A program made the translations under genes and the position numbers. The notes below the pieces were generated by a model that worked only from the letters and a program-made list of their open reading frames with translations, made no database searches and was not told the DNA's origin. A DNA stretch of 64,000 nt. It comes from Bacteroidota bacterium. GTDB taxonomy: Bacteria > Bacteroidota > Bacteroidia > Palsa-965. Location: assembly GCA_006218065.1 (NCBI GenBank), contig VBWE01000001.1, positions 127,063-191,062 on the forward strand, given 5' to 3'. Positions 1 to 8,503 of the stretch are shown piece by piece. Numbering within the stretch: the first letter of the stretch is position 1; each line of letters begins with the position of its first letter.

Positions 1-634
1 CATCCTGGAACATCCCTTCTACCGGCCGCGTGGCAAACCAGCTCACGGTGAAATTCATATCGGTTTTCAGCACGGCCGCATTATCGTAATAGTAAAACGT
101 TTTTTCCTGCGGGCAAACAAGTGTTCCGAATTTCAACGTATCCTGCTGGCGGAATAAAAAATAATAATTGCTGCGCGTGATGTACATTTTCACCGGCATA
201 CCGCCTGTAATTTCTTTTTTGGAAAGCAGGTTCAGCGAAGCGTCGTATTTCAATACCTGTCCTTTGTACCGAAGCCGCCGTACAACCGTATCGCGGATCG
301 TTTCACCGGCAGCAACAAGAATGTTCCCGCTACTGTCGACGGCCAGGTCATGCGCCTGCACCGGCCAGCGAAACAAAGCGACCGTTTCGGGTTTTTTATC
401 CAGCGCCGTAAAACGCAGCAGTTCGGTCAGGCAGCCGTCGTAATAACAATTATTCACCGTACTACCCGGATCACGTTTCGCGCGCAGCACGAGCACGCGC
501 CCGGTTTTATCCACGGTATGCGCGATGTAACGGCCTTCAGATTCCAGCTGCGCAACGATACGCAGGCTATCCGCTTCCTGTGCAGGGAGCACGAACGGGA
601 GCATGACAAAAAACGGGAGAAGAAATTTTTTCAT
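1..634 (-). CDS. secreted hypothetical protein, partial (C-terminus runs off window)
   Basis: Reverse-strand frame opens at ATG 634 with signal peptide MKKFLLPFFVMLPFVLPAQ and stays open to the window edge; absent from ORF track because truncated. Confidence 0.75.
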   Translation of the reverse strand, partial: MKKFLLPFFVMLPFVLPAQEADSLRIVAQLESEGRYIAHTVDKTGRVLVLRAKRDPGSTVNNCYYDGCLTELLRFTALDKKPETVALFRWPVQAHDLAVDSSGNILVAAGETIRDTVVRRLRYKGQVLKYDASLNLLSKKEITGGMPVKMYITRSNYYFLFRQQDTLKFGTLVCPQEKTFYYYDNAAVLKTDMNFTVSWFATRPVEGMFQD

Positions 635-673
635 GCAGGGATGTTTGGAATAGATAACGTCCTGCGGCTGCAA

Positions 674-760
674 AAATTTCAAATATCAAACGCTAAATGT
701 AAAATGTCAAAGTTCGCTGCACTTTAGCGTTTGGCATATGGCATTTTGCATTTGACATTT
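674..760. repeat. inverted pair of 6+6 degenerate heptamers (AAAnnnn)
   Basis: Plus strand 674-715: AAATTTC AAATATC AAACGCT AAATGTA AAATGTC AAAGTTC; minus-strand sense of 719-760: AAATGTC AAATGCA AAATGCC ATATGCC AAACGCT AAAGTGC; 3-nt spacer. Confidence 0.9.
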
Positions 761-811
761 CCCGCCCCTGCTGCCTCCGGATCTCTCAAAAGCACAAGTC
801 CCCAAAACCCT

Positions 812-819
812 TATCTTTG
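812..819 (+). promoter_or_regulatory. Bacteroidetes -7 box TATCTTTG upstream of ricT
   Basis: Matches TAnnTTTG; 54 nt before ATG at 874. Confidence 0.5.
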
Positions 820-873
820 CTTTCCTGTCATTTAAAGTTAACGATACAGGAAAACCACCATCAAAACCAGCTT

Positions 874-2271
874 ATGGCCTGCGGAGGATGTTCATCGGGA
901 AGAGGATGCAGTACCACCACCAGTGGTTCGCCGGCGGGTTGCCGTAACAACGGCTCCTGCGGAACAGGCGGCTGCAACAAGCTGAATGTATTCGACTGGC
1001 TCGCCAACATGGAGCTTCCGGCCGGTCAGCAGCCGTTTGACTGCGTGGAAATCCGTTTCAAAAACAGCCGGAAAGAGTTTTTCCGCAACCATTCGGGCGG
1101 CAGCCTTGCCGTGGGCGATGTGGTTGCCGTAGAAGCTTCACCGGGTCATGATATCGGTACCGTTTCGCTTACCGGCGAGTTGGTGCGCCTGCAGATGAAG
1201 CGCCGCAATGTGCCGGTGGCTTCGCCGGAGATCAAAAAAGTGTACCGCAAAGCCCGCCAGGCCGATGTGGACAAATGGATCGAAGCACAGCAGCAGGAAC
1301 AGCAAACCATGATCAAATCGCGGCAGATCGCCTCGGGCCTCAACCTGCAGATGAAGATCAGCGATGTGGAAGTGCAGGGCGATAAAACCAAGGCGATCTT
1401 TTATTACACCGCCGAAGAACGCGTCGATTTCCGCGAGCTGATCAAAAAATTAGCCGAAGAATTCCGCGTTCGCATCGAAATGCGCCAGATCGGCGCGCGC
1501 CAGGAAGCGGGCCGTCTCGGGGGAATAGGATCCTGCGGGCGCGAGCTTTGCTGTTCATCGTGGTTAACAGATTTCCGTTCGGTGACTACGGGCGCAGCCC
1601 GGTACCAGCAGCTTTCGCTCAACCCGCTGAAACTCGCCGGGCAGTGCGGAAAGCTGAAATGCTGCCTCAATTACGAACTCGATGCGTACGTCGATGCGCT
1701 GAAAGATATTCCCGAAACCACCGAACTCGAAACGGTAAAAGGTAAAGCCCGCCACCAGAAAACGGATATTTTCCGCAGGCTGATGTTCTACACGTTCTTC
1801 GACGAGCCGGATAATTTCATCCCGGTTCCCGCAAAACGCGTTCACGAGATCATCGAAATGAACAAACGCGGCGAAAAACCGGAAACGCTGGTGGAAAAAG
1901 CCGCCGCAACCGAAATCGCCCCGCGGAAAGAACCGGATTACGAAAACGTGGTCGGGCAGGACAGCCTCACCCGCTTCGACAGCCAGAAGAAAAAGAAACG
2001 GAAAAAAGGCCGCGGCGGGAACAACAAACCGCAGGGACAACAACAGGGCGGACAGCAGGCCCAGCAGGGAAACAAAGGCGGTCAGCAACAACAGCAGAAA
2101 GGCGGACAGCAGCAGAACAGGCAGAACCAGCCCAACAAGCAGCAAGGCCAGGGCAACCGGAACAACAACCGCCGCAACCCGCAAAACAAACCCAAGCAAA
2201 ACGACCACCTGCGCCAGCAGCGTCGTCCGCCGCAATCGCCCAACCAGGGAGGCAATACGCCGAAGCAGTAA
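874..2271 (+). CDS. ricT: PSP1-domain protein, RicT-like, with Gln/Asn/Gly-rich C-terminal tail
   Basis: Cys-rich N-terminus MACGGCSSGRGC, PSP1 core (LAEEFRVRIEMRQIGARQEAGRLGGIGSCGRELCCSSWL); ATG at 874 preferred to 817. Confidence 0.9.
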   Translation: MACGGCSSGRGCSTTTSGSPAGCRNNGSCGTGGCNKLNVFDWLANMELPAGQQPFDCVEIRFKNSRKEFFRNHSGGSLAVGDVVAVEASPGHDIGTVSLTGELVRLQMKRRNVPVASPEIKKVYRKARQADVDKWIEAQQQEQQTMIKSRQIASGLNLQMKISDVEVQGDKTKAIFYYTAEERVDFRELIKKLAEEFRVRIEMRQIGARQEAGRLGGIGSCGRELCCSSWLTDFRSVTTGAARYQQLSLNPLKLAGQCGKLKCCLNYELDAYVDALKDIPETTELETVKGKARHQKTDIFRRLMFYTFFDEPDNFIPVPAKRVHEIIEMNKRGEKPETLVEKAAATEIAPRKEPDYENVVGQDSLTRFDSQKKKKRKKGRGGNNKPQGQQQGGQQAQQGNKGGQQQQQKGGQQQNRQNQPNKQQGQGNRNNNRRNPQNKPKQNDHLRQQRRPPQSPNQGGNTPKQ

Positions 2272-2325
2272 GCTTTACTTTTCTCCTTTTTATACATTTA
2301 CAGGGAAAGTGCACAAGGCCCTCCC

Positions 2326-2730
2326 GTGAAAATCACTACCCGGAAACTCGAAATCTTCCTGATCGAAGAACAAATCATCTGCGTCCGTCCCGTCATTGCG
2401 GATGCGGAATTCGATGTGGATGACGGGCGCGATATGGCGCATGCTTTCGACGCGCTGGCCGGCGGAAAACCGTTTGCTTCGCTGCTCGATATTTACGAAA
2501 CAGCGGCAACTGTAACCAGTGAGCTTCGGAAATTCGGAGCGGGCAAACATTACAAATCCCCGCAAGCCGCCCGCGCCGTTCTACAGAATTCGCTGGTGCA
2601 CAAACTCATCACCAACCATTTCATCAACACGTTTCATCCGAGCGTGCAAACGAAATTTTTCGATCTGAAAGAAAAAGCGCTGGACTGGTTACGCGGGAAA
2701 CTGAAGGAATACGAAGCCGGGAAAGAGTAG
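2326..2730 (+). CDS. small STAS/SpoIIAA-like (DUF7793-type) protein
   Basis: 134 aa; overall pattern resembles the protein at 40493-40894. Confidence 0.6.
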   Translation: MKITTRKLEIFLIEEQIICVRPVIADAEFDVDDGRDMAHAFDALAGGKPFASLLDIYETAATVTSELRKFGAGKHYKSPQAARAVLQNSLVHKLITNHFINTFHPSVQTKFFDLKEKALDWLRGKLKEYEAGKE

Positions 2731-2759
2731 CGTTATTGTGCTTATTCATCCTGGGAATG

Positions 2760-2842
2760 AACGCTCAATGCCAAACGCTCAATAATCAATATTCATCGGA
2801 CAGACTTGATAATTGTGCGTTGTGCGTTTGGCATTGTGCGTT
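2760..2842. repeat. inverted heptamer arrays (AACGCTC/AATGCCA family)
   Basis: Left AACGCTC AATGCCA AACGCTC AATAATC AATATTC; right (minus sense) AACGCAC AATGCCA AACGCAC AACGCAC AATTATC AAGTCTG. Confidence 0.9.
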
Positions 2843-2871
2843 TAAATATCACGGAGAAATAAACGTCACTA

Positions 2872-3438
2872 TTATTTCACCGAATCCTTCGGCGTTTTCA
2901 GTTTCACATCCACGCCTACTTCGATATCGTCTTTCCCGGGAATCAGTTTCCCGAGACGGCTGTCTTTCAGGCCGGGAATTACCGCGGGCGCCACTTTTTC
3001 CAGCGGCTCGTAAAGCAGCGAGCCCTTGCGGATTTCAGGCGGAAGCACCTGCGCGTCTTTTTCGATGGCGGCAATTACGAACTGCAGCAAACTTACCAGC
3101 AGCGCAAATTTCAACGCGCCGAAAGCGCCGCCGGCAATTTTGTTGATGATGTTGAGCGACGCTTTATCCGCGAAGCGATCGACTAATTTGGCCACGCCGA
3201 AAACAAGCATGAGAATGCCGACAAAAATCACGGCAAACGAAATGATCGGAATGTATGGCGACTCCGACCCGGTCCAGTCGCGGATAAGTCCCGCCAGCCC
3301 GTCGCTGAGGTGAATGCCGCCCCAGACCCCAAGAAAAAAAGCGGCCAGCGTAGCGGCTTCCATGATCACGCCTTTCATAAAGCCGCGGTAAAATCCCCAG
3401 AGCAGCGGAATGGCAATGATGATGTCGAGATAGTTCAT
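2872..3438 (-). CDS. CvpA family membrane protein
   Basis: MNYLDIIIAIPLLWGFYRGFMKGVI..., multiple TM segments; start at 3438. Confidence 0.85.
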   Translation of the reverse strand: MNYLDIIIAIPLLWGFYRGFMKGVIMEAATLAAFFLGVWGGIHLSDGLAGLIRDWTGSESPYIPIISFAVIFVGILMLVFGVAKLVDRFADKASLNIINKIAGGAFGALKFALLVSLLQFVIAAIEKDAQVLPPEIRKGSLLYEPLEKVAPAVIPGLKDSRLGKLIPGKDDIEVGVDVKLKTPKDSVK

Positions 3439-3553
3439 GTTCCTCAAAGAACGGGACTGCGCCTTTTTCAATATCCGCTCACCGGTAAATGTTTTCAAAG
3501 GATGTTTGTTGAAATGCTTGTGTTGGCATTACAAAACGGGGAGCCGTTTTCCG

Positions 3554-3683
3554 GATATGAGATTTGAGACGTGAGATATGAGACACGTGGAAACCCGGCA
3601 CCGCCGGATAAGTACCGCAAATAAAACGAGAACACTTTAGCGGAATACGTTTATCTCATATCTCACGTCTCAAATCTCATATC
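3554..3683. repeat. 30-bp perfect inverted repeat built of heptamers GAnnTGA
   Basis: GATATGAGATTTGAGACGTGAGATATGAGA at 3554-3583 and its exact reverse complement at 3654-3683. Confidence 0.95.
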
Positions 3684-3748
3684 TGTAAAAGGAACTTGCG
3701 CAAGCGTAAATATTACAGGCACAGTTTTACACCGTACCTTTACCCTTC

Positions 3749-4096
3749 ATGTTACACGACGAAGAGCTTGAAAAAAACTGGGAGCGGATGCTGGCTGCAC
3801 TGGAGCCGCATTTCGGCGGCGACCTGGATTTGCAGGCCATTCTTTTTATTATCGGTTTGCAGGAACTGGGCGGCGGTTTCCGGAAATACAAAAAGGACGA
3901 AAAAGTGGACATCATGCACATTGCCATCTGCACCCTGCTCGAACCAATCGGCTATTATGATTTCGAGGGAAAAGATGCCGACGGCTGGCCGCACTGGAAA
4001 GCGACGGAAAAACTGCCCCACCTGAAACCCGCTCAGCAGGCGCACCTGATGAGGCAGGCAGTAGTCGAGTATTTCAAAAAACAGGAAATGATCTGA
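3749..4096 (+). CDS. conserved hypothetical protein
   Basis: 115 aa ORF; TACCTTTA 6 nt upstream of ATG; followed by ORF 2 nt downstream. Confidence 0.75.
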   Translation: MLHDEELEKNWERMLAALEPHFGGDLDLQAILFIIGLQELGGGFRKYKKDEKVDIMHIAICTLLEPIGYYDFEGKDADGWPHWKATEKLPHLKPAQQAHLMRQAVVEYFKKQEMI

Positions 4097-4098
4097 CC

Positions 4099-4452
4099 AT
4101 GAAACTGCCGGTTCTTGTGCTTGTTCTGTTTGCTGCAGGCTTCCTGTCATGCCGGCACCATGTACACCGCAACGAAAGCAACGGGCAATCCATCACGGAT
4201 AAATATTTCCGGAGCAACCCGCGATCGACCTCCTATTTTAAAGTCGGCAAAACAATTTATACCGATAAGCAGACCGGGTTAAGAACAAGTAAAGTCAAAT
4301 ACGCCCGGAGAGTCGCCTGTTTCGGAGGGCAGACCCTGAAACTAGTGGAAATCAGTTACGATTCCCTGGGAAAACGTTGTTCGAGAGAGAACCTGCTGAA
4401 GGTCAACCGGAACGACAGCGCGGAGAAAAGAAGTATCCGGACAAAGTTCTGA
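4099..4452 (+). CDS. hypothetical lipoprotein
   Basis: 117 aa with N-terminal hydrophobic stretch and LSCRH lipobox. Confidence 0.7.
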   Translation: MKLPVLVLVLFAAGFLSCRHHVHRNESNGQSITDKYFRSNPRSTSYFKVGKTIYTDKQTGLRTSKVKYARRVACFGGQTLKLVEISYDSLGKRCSRENLLKVNRNDSAEKRSIRTKF

Positions 4453-4458
4453 AAATGA

Positions 4459-4485
4459 AAAAGCTCCCTGAAAAGGAGCTTTTTA
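4459..4485 (+). terminator. intrinsic terminator
   Basis: AAAGCTCCctgaaaaGGAGCTTTTT. Confidence 0.8.
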
Positions 4486-4504
4486 TGCAGGTTTTGTGGT
4501 TTTT

Positions 4505-4870
4505 TTACTGGATTGTGACCGTTTTTTCAACCGTTTCGCCGATTTCCAGGCGAAGTACGTCGGCATTGTTGTTGGTCTTCGGGGGTGAAGTCGTTGTTGC
4601 TTCGATATTAAAAATAGCCGGAAGCTTGAACGTATGGTGCGTTTTCCCGAAAGCGTCGGTATTCTGCTGGTCAACCACGTCGCCGGGACCGTTCTGGCCT
4701 ACGGCAGTGAGTTTCACAAGGGCGCCTGGAACCGGGACGCCGTTAATGTCGACCACCGTAATAGTAGCGTCGCATTCGGTATCCTTTTTGCATCCGGTGC
4801 TTAAAAGCACTACCAGGGCAATGATTGCCACCGGGCCGGACAAAAGCAGGGATCTGGTTTTCCTGTTCAT
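4505..4870 (-). CDS. lipoprotein with Ig-like/carboxypeptidase-regulatory-like fold
   Basis: MNRKTRSLLLSGPVAIIALVVLLSTGCKKD lipobox; VVDINGVPVPGALVKL. Confidence 0.75.
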   Translation of the reverse strand: MNRKTRSLLLSGPVAIIALVVLLSTGCKKDTECDATITVVDINGVPVPGALVKLTAVGQNGPGDVVDQQNTDAFGKTHHTFKLPAIFNIEATTTSPPKTNNNADVLRLEIGETVEKTVTIQ

Positions 4871-4966
4871 GTGTGTGTTTTTGCAAAAACCTTTGCCTGG
4901 ATTTTTGCCGCAAAGTAGCCGAATAGGTACTTTTACGAACGTCAAATATAAAAAGTTTTTAACACT

Positions 4967-5806
4967 ATGACAAGAGCAACTGCTTTTTTCCTATTTGGAA
5001 TCGTGGCCCTGGGCTCCCTTTCCTTTATGCCCAAACCCAAGGACAAACGTGTACGGGTATTGATCCACACCAACCTGGGAGATATCAAGGTGGTGCTTTA
5101 TGATGAGACTCCCCTGCACCGGGATAACTTCATCAAACTGGTCAAAGCCGGCACTTACGACAGTACCCTTTTCCACCGGGTCATTAGCGAATTTATGATC
5201 CAGGGCGGCGACCCGGATTCGAAAAAAGCGCAGCCCGGCGTTATGCTCGGAAACGGGAACGTGGGCTATACCGTTCCGGCCGAGTTTAACCCGAAGCTCT
5301 TCCATAAACGCGGCGTACTTGCTGCTGCCCGCATGAGCGATGAGGTAAACCCGAAAAAAGAATCGTCGGGATGCCAGTTCTATATTGTCCAGGGCAAAGT
5401 TTATAATGACTCTACCCTGAAAACTGTCGACGACCGGATCAATACGCCGATCAAGCAGCAGATCTTTATGGACCTGATCAACCGTCCCGAAAACGCATCT
5501 CTCCGCGCCGCTTTCATGCGGAACCAGGTGAACGGGAACGGCGACAGCCTGCAGATTCTTTCGAAACAGGTAAACCCGATGATCGACGCCGAGTTTGCCA
5601 AAGCGCCGCACCATACCTTCACGCCGGAACAGATCGAAGCCTATAAAACTGTGGGCGGAGTGCCGCACCTCGACGGGAATTACACGGTTTTCGGGGAAGT
5701 GATCAGCGGCTTCGAAGTAATCGATAAAATAGCCGCCACCCCGCGTAACCAGTTCGACCGCCCGAATACCGATATCCGCATGACGATGAAAATCGTGAAA
5801 AAGTAA
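4967..5806 (+). CDS. cyclophilin-type peptidylprolyl isomerase
   Basis: HTNLGDIKVVLYDETPLHRDNFIKLVKAGTYDSTLFHRVISEFMIQGGDP. Confidence 0.95.
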   Translation: MTRATAFFLFGIVALGSLSFMPKPKDKRVRVLIHTNLGDIKVVLYDETPLHRDNFIKLVKAGTYDSTLFHRVISEFMIQGGDPDSKKAQPGVMLGNGNVGYTVPAEFNPKLFHKRGVLAAARMSDEVNPKKESSGCQFYIVQGKVYNDSTLKTVDDRINTPIKQQIFMDLINRPENASLRAAFMRNQVNGNGDSLQILSKQVNPMIDAEFAKAPHHTFTPEQIEAYKTVGGVPHLDGNYTVFGEVISGFEVIDKIAATPRNQFDRPNTDIRMTMKIVKK

Positions 5807-5871
5807 CCGGAAATTCCTCACAGATCGTTTTACAGGAACGTCTTTTTTATATCGGAATAGTTCGGGGTTAA

Positions 5872-5958
5872 GCGGCAGTCGGCAGTAGTTAAACCTTCGG
5901 AGCAGGTATATTTTGACGACATTCCTGTAATGCCAAGACTGCTGCTGCCGACTGCCGC
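5872..5958. repeat. inverted repeat of 7-bp words (CGGCAGT)
   Basis: GCGGCAGTCGGCAGTAG (5872-5888) versus CTGCTGCCGACTGCCGC (5942-5958); 1 mismatch. Confidence 0.85.
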
Positions 5959-6040
5959 TGGAAACAATCTCACGAAAGCATACGTTCTCCCCTGGTAACG
6001 AAAACAATGACGTATCCCAAACACTTGCTACTTTTGTAAA

Positions 6041-7054
6041 ATGAAAGATAAAATCGGGGCTTTACTCGAAGAAGTTGAAAAATATACCGCGGGGACTGCA
6101 CAGCAGGCAGAAGAGTTTCGCCTGAAGTTCCTCAGCCGGAAAGGACAGATCAACGACCTTTTCGAGGAGTTCAAAACCGTAGCGCCCGAACTGAAAAGGG
6201 AAATCGGGCAGATGCTGAACAAACTGCGCAACAGTGCGGAGGAAAAGTTCAAAAGTCTGCAGGAAGCCGGCGGCGCGGAAAAGCAAAACGATTCCGGCAA
6301 GGTTGATCTTACTTTACCCGTAAATCATTTTACCGGTGCGCGCCACCCGCTGGCTTCCGTGCGCAAAGAGATCCTCGCTATTTTTTCACGACTCGGTTTT
6401 ACCGTAGCCGACGGACCGGAAATCGAGGACGACTGGCATAATTTTTCCGCGCTCAATTTCCCGGAAGAACATCCTGCACGCGATATGCAGGATACTTTTT
6501 TCATCGATCATGAAATTGCACTGCGCACACATACGTCGAGCGTGCAGGTGCGCGTACTTGAACACACACAGCCGCCCGTGCGCATCGTTATGCCCGGCCG
6601 CGTGTACCGCAACGAAGCGATTTCGGCACGGGCGCATTGTTTCTTTCACCAGGTGGAAGGACTTTACGTGGACAAAGGCGTTTCGTTCGCCGACATGAAG
6701 CAGGCTCTCCTGTATTTCTCGCGCGAAATGTTCGGATCGAAAACCGAGATCCGTTTGCGGCCTTCGTATTTCCCGTTTACGGAACCGAGCGCGGAGATGG
6801 ATATTTCGTGCACGATCTGCGGCGGAAAAGGATGCAACGTGTGCAAGTACAGCGGCTGGGTGGAGATCATGGGCTGCGGCATGGTGGATCCTTCCGTGCT
6901 CGAAAACTGCAAGATCGACAGCAAGACATACAGCGGGTTCGCATTCGGCATGGGCATCGAACGTATCACCATGCTGAAATACGAAGTGAAAGATCTTCGT
7001 CTCTTCTCCGAGAACGATGTGCGTTTTCTCGCTCAGTTCAAGAGTACGATTTAA
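6041..7054 (+). CDS. pheS: phenylalanine--tRNA ligase alpha subunit
   Basis: GARHPLASVRKEI, RTHTSSVQVR, GRVYRNEAISARAHCFFHQVEGL, GFAFGMGIERITMLKYEVKDLRLFSENDVRFL. Confidence 0.98.
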   Translation: MKDKIGALLEEVEKYTAGTAQQAEEFRLKFLSRKGQINDLFEEFKTVAPELKREIGQMLNKLRNSAEEKFKSLQEAGGAEKQNDSGKVDLTLPVNHFTGARHPLASVRKEILAIFSRLGFTVADGPEIEDDWHNFSALNFPEEHPARDMQDTFFIDHEIALRTHTSSVQVRVLEHTQPPVRIVMPGRVYRNEAISARAHCFFHQVEGLYVDKGVSFADMKQALLYFSREMFGSKTEIRLRPSYFPFTEPSAEMDISCTICGGKGCNVCKYSGWVEIMGCGMVDPSVLENCKIDSKTYSGFAFGMGIERITMLKYEVKDLRLFSENDVRFLAQFKSTI

Positions 7055-7188
7055 CTTTTATAGTTTTTAACCACAGGGCGTGTTCCCGTGAAAAATCAGC
7101 GTTAATCAGCGTAATCTGCGGCTGATGAGTACGCAGCGTTTTTTCGCAGAAGCCAACATGCTGTGTGTTTTGCAGTTAAACCCGAACC

Positions 7189-8016
7189 ATGATCTTACGT
7201 TCCGCATCCCGTTTCATTTGTTTTTCTGCAGGCGCATTTTTCTGTGCAGGTTCCGCTTTTGCGCAGACCGATTCGCTGAAATCTTCCCCGAAGATTATCC
7301 TGCAGGGGCAATACGCCGGGAAAAATATTTACATACAGAATCCTTACGCTACGGATAACCCTGGTGATTGCTGCTGCGCGACCGCCGTTTTTGTCAATCA
7401 CCGGCGCACGAAAGACGAAATAAGCAAAACGGCTTTTATGATCCGGCTCGACTCCATGGGATTGAAAGAAGGCGATTCCCTGTACATCGAAATTTTTCAC
7501 AAACCCAATTGCAGTCCAAAGGTCCTGAATCCCGATCCGCACACACGGAAAAGCGCATTCGAAATAATAAGCATAAGTGTGGACACCAGCGGCCTGCTGC
7601 AATGGAAAACCAAAAAAGAAAAAGGAAAACATACTTACATCGTGGAGCAATTCCGCTGGAACAAATGGGTGAAGGTTGGAGAAGTGGAAGGCACAGGGAA
7701 TGCAGATGCGAACAGCTATACTTTCCGTGCGGAATTGCACAGCGGGCTGAACCAGTTCCGCGTGAAGCAGGTTATTGATGATGTTCCCTGCATTTCGCGG
7801 ACCGTTTCCACAGAGAATAACAAAATCAAAGCGCCGGAGTTCAAGGTCAGCGGGAACAGTATTTCATTTGCAGGTGTCACGACTTACGAAATTTATGACG
7901 CTTACGGAAACCTGATGCTGAAAGGGAATGGCGATCGTATCGATATCGGCGGGCTGAAACGCGGCGGTTATTTCCTGAATTACGACAACAGGATGGGAGA
8001 GTTTTTAAAACAATAA
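7189..8016 (+). CDS. secreted hypothetical protein
   Basis: 275 aa with signal peptide. Confidence 0.75.
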   Translation: MILRSASRFICFSAGAFFCAGSAFAQTDSLKSSPKIILQGQYAGKNIYIQNPYATDNPGDCCCATAVFVNHRRTKDEISKTAFMIRLDSMGLKEGDSLYIEIFHKPNCSPKVLNPDPHTRKSAFEIISISVDTSGLLQWKTKKEKGKHTYIVEQFRWNKWVKVGEVEGTGNADANSYTFRAELHSGLNQFRVKQVIDDVPCISRTVSTENNKIKAPEFKVSGNSISFAGVTTYEIYDAYGNLMLKGNGDRIDIGGLKRGGYFLNYDNRMGEFLKQ

Positions 8017-8020
8017 TCCG

Positions 8021-8332
8021 ATGACACGCCTCGAACAGGTACAGGAGATGCTGAAACAGGAACCGAACGATCCGTTCCTGAATTACGCACTGGCGCTGGA
8101 ATACGCGAAGCTCGGCGATAAAACAAAAGCCATTTCGATTATCGAAGATTTACTTTCCGCGAAGCCCGGTTACCTCGGCGCATATTACCAGCTCGGGCAA
8201 CTCTACGAGCAAACGGAGCAAGCTGAAAAAGCGGTCGGTGTTTATAAAAAAGGCGCCGCACTCGCGCAGGAACAGGGAAATAAAAAAACACTCGGCGAAT
8301 TAAACGAGGCGCTCTGGATGCTGGAGGATTGA
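8021..8332 (+). CDS. tetratricopeptide repeat protein
   Basis: PFLNYALALEYAKLGDKTKAISIIEDLLSAKPGYLGAYYQLGQLYEQTEQAEKAV. Confidence 0.85.
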   Translation: MTRLEQVQEMLKQEPNDPFLNYALALEYAKLGDKTKAISIIEDLLSAKPGYLGAYYQLGQLYEQTEQAEKAVGVYKKGAALAQEQGNKKTLGELNEALWMLED

Positions 8333-8388
8333 GCTTCCGCTTTGCAGTTAAAAGAAGTTGCCTGGATAAGTATTCCTTCCGAACAAGG

Positions 8389-8474
8389 AACGCCCAATGT
8401 CAAACACACAACGCTCAATGTTCAATTAATTTCTCCGATGATACTTGAAAATTGGGCGTTTGGCATTGAGCGTT
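8389..8474. repeat. inverted heptamer arrays (AACGCYC/AATGYCA family)
   Basis: Left AACGCCC AATGTCA AACACAC AACGCTC AATGTTC AATTAAT; right (minus sense) AACGCTC AATGCCA AACGCCC AATTTTC AAGTATC. Confidence 0.9.
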
Positions 8475-8503
8475 TTTATTCCACTGTTCTGACGATAGAC
8501 AAT

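Noticed and set aside
350-727. 125-aa plus-strand ORF at window start
   Set aside because: Overlaps a minus-strand CDS with signal peptide and runs into the heptamer repeat
1564-2235. Long minus-strand ORF opposite ricT
   Set aside because: Antisense shadow of the low-complexity Gln/Gly-rich coding region; no domain-like sequence
4991-6007. 338-aa minus-strand ORF opposite the PPIase gene
   Set aside because: Opposite strand encodes a clear cyclophilin with conserved motifs
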